From an uncultured Muribaculaceae bacterium (GTDB taxonomy: Bacteria > Bacteroidota > Bacteroidia > Bacteroidales > Muribaculaceae), in contig CAJTTA010000020.1 of NCBI GenBank assembly GCA_910579305.1, positions 1 through 35,458 on the forward strand: 35,458 bases of DNA, in the 5' to 3' direction. Within the stretch, counting starts at the first letter, position 1. Every line of letters begins with the position of its first letter. This document shows, piece after piece, positions 17,302-25,286 of the stretch. The translations under genes and the position numbers were made by a program. The notes beneath the pieces are model-generated. The model did no database searches, was not told where the DNA came from, and saw only the letters and a list, made by a program, of their open reading frames with translations.

Positions 17302-17478
17302 GAGCCTGTTTAAAAATAAATGTGAAATTTGTGGCGGCTCTCTTCGGTAAAAAAACATCCGAGGTCGGATAAACCCATCTGCAGCGTAGTCACATAGCTC
17401 ACAAGGCACCCTCTCCTCAAGAAGAAACCTGCTTCAAGCCTACGACCGCAAATTCACTTTGTCGTTTTAAACAAGCTC
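17302..17478. mobile_element. MITE-like element with imperfect terminal inverted repeats
   Basis: This 177-bp non-coding segment is bounded by about 30-bp imperfect inverted repeats: left arm 17302-17331 begins GAGCCTGTTTAAAA, and right arm 17449-17478 reads GAGCTTGTTTAAAA on the other strand. Roughly two thirds or more of the positions match, with the outer 14 bases differing at one. It encodes nothing and fills most of the 277-bp gap between two minus-strand genes. Inside it is a small perfect palindrome (TCCGA-GG-TCGGA at 17359-17370). No convincing target-site duplication is seen. The ends recall insertion-sequence termini common in Bacteroidales, so it may be an IS-derived remnant. Confidence 0.55.
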
Positions 17479-17506
17479 ATAGAAAGAGTATGGGAATAAA
17501 CGATCA

Positions 17507-18271
17507 TTATTCATCGCCGCCATATTCCGGCGGCTGGTAATTATGTTTCAGCACAGAGAGCATCATCATCATTGCATGATTGGAAGCGCTTTCTATCACC
17601 TCTTCGCGGTTGCCCTGGAAATGACGTGACTCGCTCACTACCATGTCACCGTATTTTACGGCAATCCACACAGTGCCGACGGGCTTTGCCGGCGATCCCC
17701 CTCCTGGGCCTGCTATGCCGGTAGTGGCCATGCCGCAATCGGTGTGCATGAGCGAGCACACTCCGTTCACCATCGCTTCTGCCACTTGCTTGCTCACTGC
17801 TCCATGCCTGGCTATAACGGCACGGTCTACACCAAGCACACCGGCCTTCACCTCATTGGAATAGCTTACGACCGACCCGATGAAATAGGCTGAAGAGCCC
17901 GATGTCTGCACAATCCTGTGTGCTATCGCACCTCCGGTGCAAGATTCTGCCGAAGATATTGTCAGTTCATTCTCAAGCAGTTTGGCGCCAAGAATCTGTG
18001 ATAGACTTGTATCCTCAAGAGCTATTACCTCTTCGGGAAAGATGTCGGCGAGAGCACGGTGATACCGGTTCATATTGAATCGAAGAAGCTCAATTCCCGG
18101 AGCGCTTCCCACAAGCTTGATGTGCGTGCACAGAGCTTTTGTTGTAAACTCTATGTTGATATACTCAGGCAGGGCTGTTTGGAAATGCTTCATTATGCGG
18201 AGCAGATCCTCGCGCGTATATCCGTAGATCACTACGTGCCGGCTTTCGGTGTGGTGCGTGTGTTTGGTCAT
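17507..18271 (-). CDS. CinA-type protein lacking the N-terminal domain (KH-like linker plus PncC amidase)
   Basis: This 254-residue protein ends in a nicotinamide-nucleotide amidase (PncC/CinA C-terminal) domain, about residues 90-245. The hallmark SSAESCTGG is at 106-114, and GIAGPGGGSPAKPVGTVWI follows. PncC converts NMN to nicotinic acid mononucleotide and ammonia in pyridine-nucleotide salvage. Residues 10-90 (VVIYGYTREDLLRIM and the run to ALEDTSLSQILG) match the middle linker of full CinA, whereas the N-terminal molybdopterin-binding-like domain, normally about 170 residues, is absent. Full-length CinA is about 410 residues. The ATG is 7 bp after the tsaD stop, so the two are co-transcribed. 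The break could be an old deletion, but the linker remains well formed. Confidence 0.85.
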   Translation of the reverse strand: MTKHTHHTESRHVVIYGYTREDLLRIMKHFQTALPEYINIEFTTKALCTHIKLVGSAPGIELLRFNMNRYHRALADIFPEEVIALEDTSLSQILGAKLLENELTISSAESCTGGAIAHRIVQTSGSSAYFIGSVVSYSNEVKAGVLGVDRAVIARHGAVSKQVAEAMVNGVCSLMHTDCGMATTGIAGPGGGSPAKPVGTVWIAVKYGDMVVSESRHFQGNREEVIESASNHAMMMMLSVLKHNYQPPEYGGDE

Positions 18272-18278
18272 GGTGTTG

Positions 18279-19295
18279 TCAGATTGTTACTCGTGAGTAA
18301 GCTGGGAGATCAAGAGATGCGAAGTCTTTCTGTCGATATTTGAAATATCCTGCTATAGCCACCATCGCTGCGTTGTCGGTAGTGAATGGACGTGGTGGTA
18401 TCCAGGCTCTTATCTTGTGTCGGGCACAGAAATCAGCTATTGCGGCACGCACGCCGCTATTGGCCGAAACACCTCCTCCTATTGCCAGGTGTCTCACGGG
18501 ATGGTGTTCTAATGCAAGGGAGAGCTTGTGCAATAATATTTCAATGATAGTATGTTGCAGTGATGCGGCGAGATCCGGCATATTTTCCGCAATGAAGTCA
18601 GGATCGGTTTTTAAGGCATCGCGCAATGTATAGAGAAACGAAGTCTTGAGTCCTGAGAACGAGTAGTCCAGGTCAGGGATATGTGGCTTGGAAAATTTGA
18701 ATTTCAGCGGGTCACCCTCAGTGGCAAGCCGGTCTATATGCGGGCCGCCGGGGTAGGGAAGCCCCATGACCTTGGCACACTTGTCAAATGCCTCTCCTGC
18801 TGCGTCATCGATTGTGCGCCCTATTATTTCCATATCATAAGGACTGTGCACCAGTATAATCTGTGAATTGCCTCCGGATATAAGCAGACACATGTAAGGG
18901 AATTCAGGCACTTCATCTTCCGGGAGTTGTCTCACAAAGTGAGACAGCACATGGGCATGAAGATGGTTTACGTCAATTGTGGGTATGTCAAGTGATATGG
19001 CCAGCCCTTTGGCAAATGATGTGCCCACGAGCAGCGATCCGAGCAGTCCTGGGCCGCGTGTGAAAGCAATGGCCGATAGATCCTGCCTGTCGATGCCTGC
19101 CTGCCTTAAAGCCTCGTTCACTACCGGAACAATATTCTGGATATGAGCGCGCGAGGCGAGTTCCGGCACTACTCCGCCGTAGGATTCATGCACTTTCTGT
19201 GAGGCTATGATATTGCTGAGCAGAATACCATCTTTCACGACTGCTGCCGATGTGTCGTCACATGAAGATTCGATGCCAAGGATTATGTCACTCAT
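18279..19295 (-). CDS. tsaD: tRNA N6-adenosine threonylcarbamoyltransferase
   Basis: TsaD transfers the threonylcarbamoyl group to A37 of tRNAs that read ANN codons, together with TsaB and TsaE. The 338-residue protein has the ASKHA fold marks: ILGIESSCDDTSAAVV at the start, metal-binding His111 and His115 (HLHAH), LLISGGNSQ, and the C-terminal HLAIGGGVSANSGVR. Length is typical. It is the first gene of a two-gene operon with the CinA-type gene and has a consensus promoter interleaved with that of tamB. Confidence 0.97.
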   Translation of the reverse strand: MSDIILGIESSCDDTSAAVVKDGILLSNIIASQKVHESYGGVVPELASRAHIQNIVPVVNEALRQAGIDRQDLSAIAFTRGPGLLGSLLVGTSFAKGLAISLDIPTIDVNHLHAHVLSHFVRQLPEDEVPEFPYMCLLISGGNSQIILVHSPYDMEIIGRTIDDAAGEAFDKCAKVMGLPYPGGPHIDRLATEGDPLKFKFSKPHIPDLDYSFSGLKTSFLYTLRDALKTDPDFIAENMPDLAASLQHTIIEILLHKLSLALEHHPVRHLAIGGGVSANSGVRAAIADFCARHKIRAWIPPRPFTTDNAAMVAIAGYFKYRQKDFASLDLPAYSRVTI

Positions 19296-19312
19296 AAGAA
19301 TATATTTTCATG

Positions 19313-19343
19313 CAAAGTTAGTGATTAGAATTTTGTCTGCAAA
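19313..19343 (-). promoter_or_regulatory. tsaD promoter (Bacteroidetes type)
   Basis: On the minus strand, TTTG at 19340-19343, a 19-bp spacer and TAACTTTG at 19313-19320 give a consensus promoter ending 17 bp before the tsaD ATG. It overlaps the tamB promoter on the opposite strand. Confidence 0.8.
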
Positions 19344-19363
19344 AAAAATTATGAGTAATTTTG
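19332..19363 (+). promoter_or_regulatory. tamB promoter (Bacteroidetes type)
   Basis: TTTG at 19332-19335, a 20-bp spacer and TAATTTTG at 19356-19363 match the consensus exactly. Transcription would start near 19370, leaving only about 18 nt before the TTG start at 19388. Confidence 0.82.
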
Positions 19364-19387
19364 CACTCCTAAAACCGTACTCCCGCC

Positions 19388-22300
19388 TTGCGCAAGGTCT
19401 ATAAGATAATTCGAGGTATACTTTTTTCTTTAGTGCTCACAGTGGCAGCATTTTATGTGCTCCTCTATGCAGCGCTCTCCTTGCCGTTTGTGCAGAACTG
19501 TGTGAAGGCGGTGGCTTGTAGCGAGTTAAATAAGTTGACAGGGGGCACATTTGAAGTGGAGCGACTGTCAATATCTCCATTTAACAAAGTTGAGTTGCAG
19601 GGGGTGAGTCTGCGTGACCCGCAAGGAGAGCCGGTTGCAACTGCTGAAAAGATAGGTGCCGGCATTGGAATATGGCGACTTATATTTGATGGCAAGGTGG
19701 TGGTGACTTTTGGAGAGATTGTGGGACTGGAGGCACATATTGTCCAGAAAACGAAGGCCGGCCCTACCAATATACAGTTTCTTATAGATGCGTTTGCTCC
19801 GAAGGATAAGAATAAGCCGCCACAACGTTTTGATCTCCAGATTCATAATATTGTTCTTCGTCGATGCGCTGTACGTTTCGACCGGCTTTGGTGTCCGCGT
19901 CTTGCTGATCCCGGAAGACTGGATGTCAATCATCTGGATATACGCGACTTAGCAGCCGACCTGCGGCTTCCGGTGCTGCGTAATGATGACTTTGCCATAG
20001 ACCTTCGCCGTCTTTCACTTTCCGAACGTTCGGGCCTTGATGTAAGAAGCCTTGGCGGAAAATTTATTATCAATGCCGATTCACTGGCTATAGAATCCTT
20101 ACACCTGAGGCTGCCGGGATCATATATAGCTCCTTCCGACGTTGTCTTCAAGCTTGCCGGGCTTAAGGATATTCCATCGCAGATTCTTGCGCAGAACATC
20201 CATATATCGCTGAGCGAGACTAAAATTACACCTGCAGATTTTGCACCGCTCTTGCCGGCGCTGGCTAATTATCCCGGCAAGATGACTCTTGCCGCCGATG
20301 TAGATTATGATAGAAGCAATATTGCGGTTAACCTGTTGGATATAAGTATGCCGGAAGGTCTTGAGCTGCATTTGCGGGGCAAGGTTGACCATACAGCCTC
20401 AGCTCAAGGCAATATGCGGTGTGATCTCTCGGAACTGTCTCTCCATGCCGATGGCAGCACTTTAAGCGCAATACTCACAGATTTTCTTACATTGTCGCAA
20501 AGCGACGCGGCAATAATCCGAAGGCTTGGGAAGTTTGCAATTACAGGGAAAGCTTCCGGATCTCCTGAGGCGGCTGTCGCAAAATTATGGATAGAATGTG
20601 CGCAAGGCACGGCAAAAATAGATGCCACTGCACGCAAAGTCGGCAAAGCCTACGACATAAAAGGAAACTTCATGACCCCACGGTTTAGAGTAGGAAAGCT
20701 GATAGACAATAGCTTGCTTGGCGACGTCTCGGCCACCACTTCTTTAAGCATGCGTGTAGGCCCGGGGATACTGGATGGCGAGATAGATCTCAATGCGCCG
20801 TTGTTGCAGCTCAAAGGCTATGACTATAAGAATATTACTGCCAGAGTATCCAAGAGAGCCAATCTTGTGGCTGGTAACGTAAGTATACTTGACAGTAATG
20901 TAGATCTTGATATCGTAGGCGAGGCCGATATAGCCAGTGTGATTCCGCATGCTGATATCCAAGGAAACGTGCGCACTCTGAGGCTCTCTCCTCTTGGCCT
21001 CGCCGCAGATTATGCCGATGTGAGGGTGAGCGGCGCCTTTGATATCTCGATTGCCGGCAATAATCTCGACAATCTAAATGGCTATGCTGATTTCTCAGAC
21101 ATACGTTTTTCTAATAACAGGTATCACGATGTGTATCTGGATCATGTGCATCTCGATAGCGATCATTCAGAGCTGCCATATTCTCTGAATCTTACGAGTG
21201 ACATTGTCAACGCCTCTGTAGTGGGCGACTTCAATTTTGCATCCCTGCCGGCCTCCATCAAGGAGCTTGCATCATACTTCCTGCCCACACTCGTGGGCCA
21301 CGTAGCTCCTACACGTCCTCAGAATTATCAATGGAATGTAAAGGTCTTCCACACTTCTCCATTGCTGGATATGCTGAAATTGCCGGTGACATTGCTTGAG
21401 GATCTGGAAATATCAGGAGCGTGCAACACTGCCGCAGGCACGGCATCCATCCTTATGGATGTACCATACTTGCAACAGGGCAGAGATAAGCTCATAAGAA
21501 ACACTCATCTTGCACTTGATGTAGATACTGCTTCCAATAACTGCACTCTGAGAGTCTCATCGCTGTTGCCCAATAAGAAGGGAGACATTGGAGTATGCGT
21601 AGAGGCCAATGCGGCCAACGACAGAATAAATACCGACCTGGCCTGGAAATTCGACCGTCCGAATGCGTATCACGGCAGTCTCTCGCTCACAGGCACATTC
21701 GGAGACAAGGGCCCGGATGGCCGTCCTGTGATAGTGAGAGTAAATCCATCTCAATTCGCTGTCAACGATACCATATGGAGAGTGGCCCCCGCGTTGATGC
21801 GATGGTCGGGGCAAGAATTGAGTATAGACAGTGTGTGCGTGATGCGCTCCGGGCAGCTCGCTCTTATTGACGGGCTGGTCTCGAAGGATGCTGATAAAGA
21901 GTTGCTCGTGACATTGCAGAACATAGATCTTGATTATGTCTTTGAGACTCTTAATATAAATTACGTGACATTCGGCGGCCGCGCCTCAGGCCTTCTTCGC
22001 GGCGCAGGATTGCTTGGCCCGCATCCGTTATTGTATACCGATGCTTTAAGAGTGGCAGGACTTACATATAATCATTCTTTGCTTGGCGACGCATTGATTA
22101 AAAGTCATTTTGATAAGGAGAGGAAGGCAGTGCACATCGATGCCGATGTATCGGAGAAATATCATAGAGCAGCCCGCATATATGGCGATATTTTTGTGGG
22201 TGCCGATTCTCTCAGCCTTGAAATCGATGCAGATAAAGTCAATGTAGGATTCCTGCAGCCGTTTATGGCCGCATTCAGCTCCGATGTGCAAGGAAGAGCT

Positions 22301-23926
22301 TCAGGATATGTCAAGCTTTATGGCACGTTTAAGGATATAGACCTCAGAGGTCGTGTGTTTGCCGATACTTTGCGCATGAAAATTGATGTCACCAATACTT
22401 ATTACTCGGCTCGCGATTCGGTAATTATTGACCCGGGCAGCATCGATCTGCATAACATTACTTTGAGAGACCGACAGGGGCACACCGCTCTGCTCAATGG
22501 CTCGTTGCGTCATAGATACTTTCATGATCCCACGTTTGACTTCCATATTACCGGCGCCAGAAACTTCCTTGTGTATGACACGGATGCGACCATGAATCCA
22601 CGCTGGTGGGGCACCATCTATGGCAACGGCTCCGGCACACTTCATGGAGTGCCGGGCTATATCAGCGTTGCAGTGGATATGACGTCGGCTCCGGGCTCTT
22701 CTTTCACATTCGTGCTTGACGATCACGAAGAAGCCGCCGACTATGAGTTTATTACATTTACCGACAAGCGGAAGGAGGCGGAAGAATTACGCATCAAAGA
22801 ACAAATGCAGACGGCGGAGCCGGAGCCGGAATTCCTGCGACGTTTCCGGCGTCAGGCCGAAATAGCGGAGCAGGCTGTTCCCACTCGTTATGACATGGAT
22901 CTGCGCATGCTGGCCACCCCCGACGCCAAGGTCACGATTGTGATGGATCCCGTGGCAGGCGATCGCATTGCTGCCACAGGAGGCGGTGCAATGCGCATGA
23001 CATATAATTCGGATGATGAACTTAACCTATATGGTACGTATACCCTTGCTCAAGGCCTATATAACTTTACCCTGCAGGATCTTATAGTAAGGGATTTCAA
23101 GATACGCGAAGGCTCCAAGATCACTTTCAACGGAGACCCTCTAAGGGCCATTCTTTCTCTCACTGCAGCTTATAGAGTAAATACATCTCTTACTGAGCTT
23201 GACAAGTCATTTGCCACCGATCGCGAGCTTAACCGTACCAACGTGCCGGTGGAGGCTCTCCTCAAAGTGGATGGGGAAATGCAGAGCCCGGAGATCTCAT
23301 TCGATCTTGATTTCCCCACTCTTTCATCGGATGTGGCGGGCAAGGTGAGAAGCATTGTATCAACATCGGATATGATGAACCGCCAGATAATATATCTGCT
23401 GGCCCTTAACCGTTTTTATACACCTGACTATATGAATACCGATGGCTCCAATAACGAACTCGCATCGGTAGCTTCATCCACACTTTCCACTCAGCTTGGC
23501 CAGATGCTCGGACAACTCGCCCCTGGATGGACGTTCTCGCCATATTTCCGCACCGAAAAAGGCGATTTCTCCGATATGGAAGTAGACCTCGCTCTGTCAT
23601 CCGCACTATTCAATAACCGTCTGCTTTTCAATGGAAACGTAGGTTATAGGGATCGCACTACATCCAACACCACATTCGTAGGAGATTTCGATCTTGAATA
23701 TCTGCTCAATCCCTCCGGCACACTTCGACTGAAAGCCTACAATCATTTCAATGACCAGAATTACTACCTGCGGTCGGCTCTTACCACACAGGGCATAGGC
23801 ATCCTTTACAAAAGAGATTTCAATCGATTTCTGCCCGGACTCTTCCGGCGCCGGAAGCCGGCTGCCAAGACCCCGGCTGCCAAGACCCCGGCATCCTCTA
23901 AGAGCGATTCTTCTATCCGAAAGTGA
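19388..23926 (+). CDS. tamB: TamB-family inner-membrane protein (translocation and assembly module)
   Basis: This 1512-residue protein has one N-terminal membrane anchor (about residues 6-30), a very long repetitive beta-rich region as in AsmA/TamB lipid-transfer proteins, and the conserved C-terminal DUF490 domain (about residues 1180-1490; DLIVRDFKIREGSKITFNGDP, LALNRFYTP and LSTQLGQMLGQLAPG). TamB-type proteins bridge the periplasm and support outer-membrane protein or phospholipid delivery. The start is a TTG: an in-frame TAA lies 18 bp upstream and no in-frame ATG precedes the membrane anchor. The 3' end has two perfect 15-bp tandem copies (23861-23890) encoding AAKTP repeats. No TamA/TamL partner is adjacent. 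It is monocistronic, divergent from tsaD. Confidence 0.94.
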   Translation: MRKVYKIIRGILFSLVLTVAAFYVLLYAALSLPFVQNCVKAVACSELNKLTGGTFEVERLSISPFNKVELQGVSLRDPQGEPVATAEKIGAGIGIWRLIFDGKVVVTFGEIVGLEAHIVQKTKAGPTNIQFLIDAFAPKDKNKPPQRFDLQIHNIVLRRCAVRFDRLWCPRLADPGRLDVNHLDIRDLAADLRLPVLRNDDFAIDLRRLSLSERSGLDVRSLGGKFIINADSLAIESLHLRLPGSYIAPSDVVFKLAGLKDIPSQILAQNIHISLSETKITPADFAPLLPALANYPGKMTLAADVDYDRSNIAVNLLDISMPEGLELHLRGKVDHTASAQGNMRCDLSELSLHADGSTLSAILTDFLTLSQSDAAIIRRLGKFAITGKASGSPEAAVAKLWIECAQGTAKIDATARKVGKAYDIKGNFMTPRFRVGKLIDNSLLGDVSATTSLSMRVGPGILDGEIDLNAPLLQLKGYDYKNITARVSKRANLVAGNVSILDSNVDLDIVGEADIASVIPHADIQGNVRTLRLSPLGLAADYADVRVSGAFDISIAGNNLDNLNGYADFSDIRFSNNRYHDVYLDHVHLDSDHSELPYSLNLTSDIVNASVVGDFNFASLPASIKELASYFLPTLVGHVAPTRPQNYQWNVKVFHTSPLLDMLKLPVTLLEDLEISGACNTAAGTASILMDVPYLQQGRDKLIRNTHLALDVDTASNNCTLRVSSLLPNKKGDIGVCVEANAANDRINTDLAWKFDRPNAYHGSLSLTGTFGDKGPDGRPVIVRVNPSQFAVNDTIWRVAPALMRWSGQELSIDSVCVMRSGQLALIDGLVSKDADKELLVTLQNIDLDYVFETLNINYVTFGGRASGLLRGAGLLGPHPLLYTDALRVAGLTYNHSLLGDALIKSHFDKERKAVHIDADVSEKYHRAARIYGDIFVGADSLSLEIDADKVNVGFLQPFMAAFSSDVQGRASGYVKLYGTFKDIDLRGRVFADTLRMKIDVTNTYYSARDSVIIDPGSIDLHNITLRDRQGHTALLNGSLRHRYFHDPTFDFHITGARNFLVYDTDATMNPRWWGTIYGNGSGTLHGVPGYISVAVDMTSAPGSSFTFVLDDHEEAADYEFITFTDKRKEAEELRIKEQMQTAEPEPEFLRRFRRQAEIAEQAVPTRYDMDLRMLATPDAKVTIVMDPVAGDRIAATGGGAMRMTYNSDDELNLYGTYTLAQGLYNFTLQDLIVRDFKIREGSKITFNGDPLRAILSLTAAYRVNTSLTELDKSFATDRELNRTNVPVEALLKVDGEMQSPEISFDLDFPTLSSDVAGKVRSIVSTSDMMNRQIIYLLALNRFYTPDYMNTDGSNNELASVASSTLSTQLGQMLGQLAPGWTFSPYFRTEKGDFSDMEVDLALSSALFNNRLLFNGNVGYRDRTTSNTTFVGDFDLEYLLNPSGTLRLKAYNHFNDQNYYLRSALTTQGIGILYKRDFNRFLPGLFRRRKPAAKTPAAKTPASSKSDSSIRK

Positions 23927-23987
23927 CATGGTGGGAACTCCACACGTCGTCGGTTTTAATTTTTTCTGACTTTTTTACACATTTATT

Positions 23988-24017
23988 TTTGCAGGTTAAA
24001 AAGTTTCATTACCTTTG
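23988..24017 (+). promoter_or_regulatory. Promoter of the citrate lyase operon
   Basis: TTTG at 23988-23991, an 18-bp spacer and TACCTTTG at 24010-24017 form a near-consensus promoter. The start would be near 24024, about 63 nt upstream of citD. A short hairpin (GTCGG at 24032-24036 with CCGAC at 24043-24047) lies at the beginning of the leader. Confidence 0.7.
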
Positions 24018-24086
24018 CCCGTGAAAACTCAGTCGGATTTACCCGACATTACCAACGCATCTCAACCTTAAATTATACCTGGTCTA

Positions 24087-24368
24087 ATGAAACTCAACAG
24101 CTCCTATGCGGGCACACTGGAGTCCGGAGACATTCTTATCGAAATCTCACCCTCCGAAGCCCCGGGCCTTACGATTAATCTTCAGAGCACAGTCGCTCTG
24201 CAGTTTGGCCGTCAAATCAAGAAAGTCATAGAGGATACGCTCTCTGAGATGGGAGTGAAAGATGCCGTGGTCGATGCTACCGATAAAGGCGCCCTCGACT
24301 GCACTATCCGTGCTCGTGTCACCGCCGCTGCCGTGCGCGCCACCGGCAAGGATGTATGGGCCGATTAA
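24087..24368 (+). CDS. citD: Citrate lyase gamma subunit (acyl carrier protein)
   Basis: CitD carries the phosphoribosyl-dephospho-CoA prosthetic group to which acetyl and citryl groups are bound as thioesters. The 93-residue protein has the attachment motif AGTLESGD, with the modified serine at residue 13 (Ser14 in the enterobacterial protein), and the conserved DKGALDCTIRARV near the C terminus. It is the first gene of a seven-gene unit; citE follows after 27 bp. In classical clusters citC usually precedes citD, whereas here citC lies downstream, fused to citG. Confidence 0.96.
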   Translation: MKLNSSYAGTLESGDILIEISPSEAPGLTINLQSTVALQFGRQIKKVIEDTLSEMGVKDAVVDATDKGALDCTIRARVTAAAVRATGKDVWAD

Positions 24369-24395
24369 TCTAAATCCAAAATCATCTCCCGCAAA

Positions 24396-25286
24396 ATGGA
24401 AAGACTCAGAAGAACAATGATGTTTGTCCCGGGCAACAACCCGGCGATGATGCAGGACGCTTACATATATAAGCCCGATTCAATCATGCTCGACCTCGAA
24501 GACTCTGTCTCAATGGCCGAGAAAGACGCGGCCCGTCTGCTGGTGCATAACGCGCTCAAGACCATCGACTACGGAAACACCGAGATGGTAGTGCGCATCA
24601 ACCCTCTGTCCACTCCTTATGGCAAGAAGGATATTGAGGCTGTGATCAAGGCCGGGGTCCATGTGATACGCATGCCCAAGACCGAAACCGCCGAGGAGGT
24701 AGTGGAAGTAGAGAGAGAGATCGAGCGTGTGGAAAAGGAACTCGGATGTCTCGGACGTACGCAGATTATGGCGGCTATAGAGGGCGCTCTCGGAGTGGTG
24801 AACGCCTATGCCATCGCAACCGCCTCAAAACGCATGATGGGTATAGCTCTTGGCGCGGAAGACTATTGTGCCAACATGAAGACTCAGCGCAGCAAGGAAG
24901 GAGAGGAACTTCGCCTGGCTCGTGAGACTATAGTGGTGGCCGCGCGCGCAGCCGGCATAGCAGCTCTTGATACAGTATACTCCAACCTCAATGACATGGA
25001 GACATTCCGCAAAGAGGTGGAATATATCAAGACCATAGGCTTCGACGGAAAGTCTATAATAAACCCCCGTCAGATAGAAATTGTCAATGAGGTATTCGCT
25101 CCCACTCAGAAAGATATAGACAAGGCGCTCACTATCATAGCTGCGATAAAAGAGGCTGAGAAGAAAGGCTCGGGTGTGATCTCTGTCAATGGCAAGATGG
25201 TAGACCGTCCGGTTGTGATACGTGCAGAGCGCACCATAGAACTTGCAAAAGCATCAGGAATATTAAAAGAGGAGGACTTGAAATGA
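24396..25286 (+). CDS. citE: Citrate lyase beta subunit (citryl-ACP lyase)
   Basis: CitE splits citryl-ACP into acetyl-ACP and oxaloacetate, within the cytoplasmic CitDEF complex. The 296-residue TIM-barrel protein has the HpcH/HpaI-family marks: RRTMMFVPGNNPAM at the N terminus, DSIMLDLEDSV with the metal-binding acidic residues, VVRINPL, IRMPKTE and the catalytic-region GIALGAEDYCANM. The length is typical. The stop overlaps the citF start (ATGA), so the two are translationally coupled. Codon use is strongly biased to C- and G-ending codons, suggesting high expression. Confidence 0.97.
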   Translation: MERLRRTMMFVPGNNPAMMQDAYIYKPDSIMLDLEDSVSMAEKDAARLLVHNALKTIDYGNTEMVVRINPLSTPYGKKDIEAVIKAGVHVIRMPKTETAEEVVEVEREIERVEKELGCLGRTQIMAAIEGALGVVNAYAIATASKRMMGIALGAEDYCANMKTQRSKEGEELRLARETIVVAARAAGIAALDTVYSNLNDMETFRKEVEYIKTIGFDGKSIINPRQIEIVNEVFAPTQKDIDKALTIIAAIKEAEKKGSGVISVNGKMVDRPVVIRAERTIELAKASGILKEEDLK

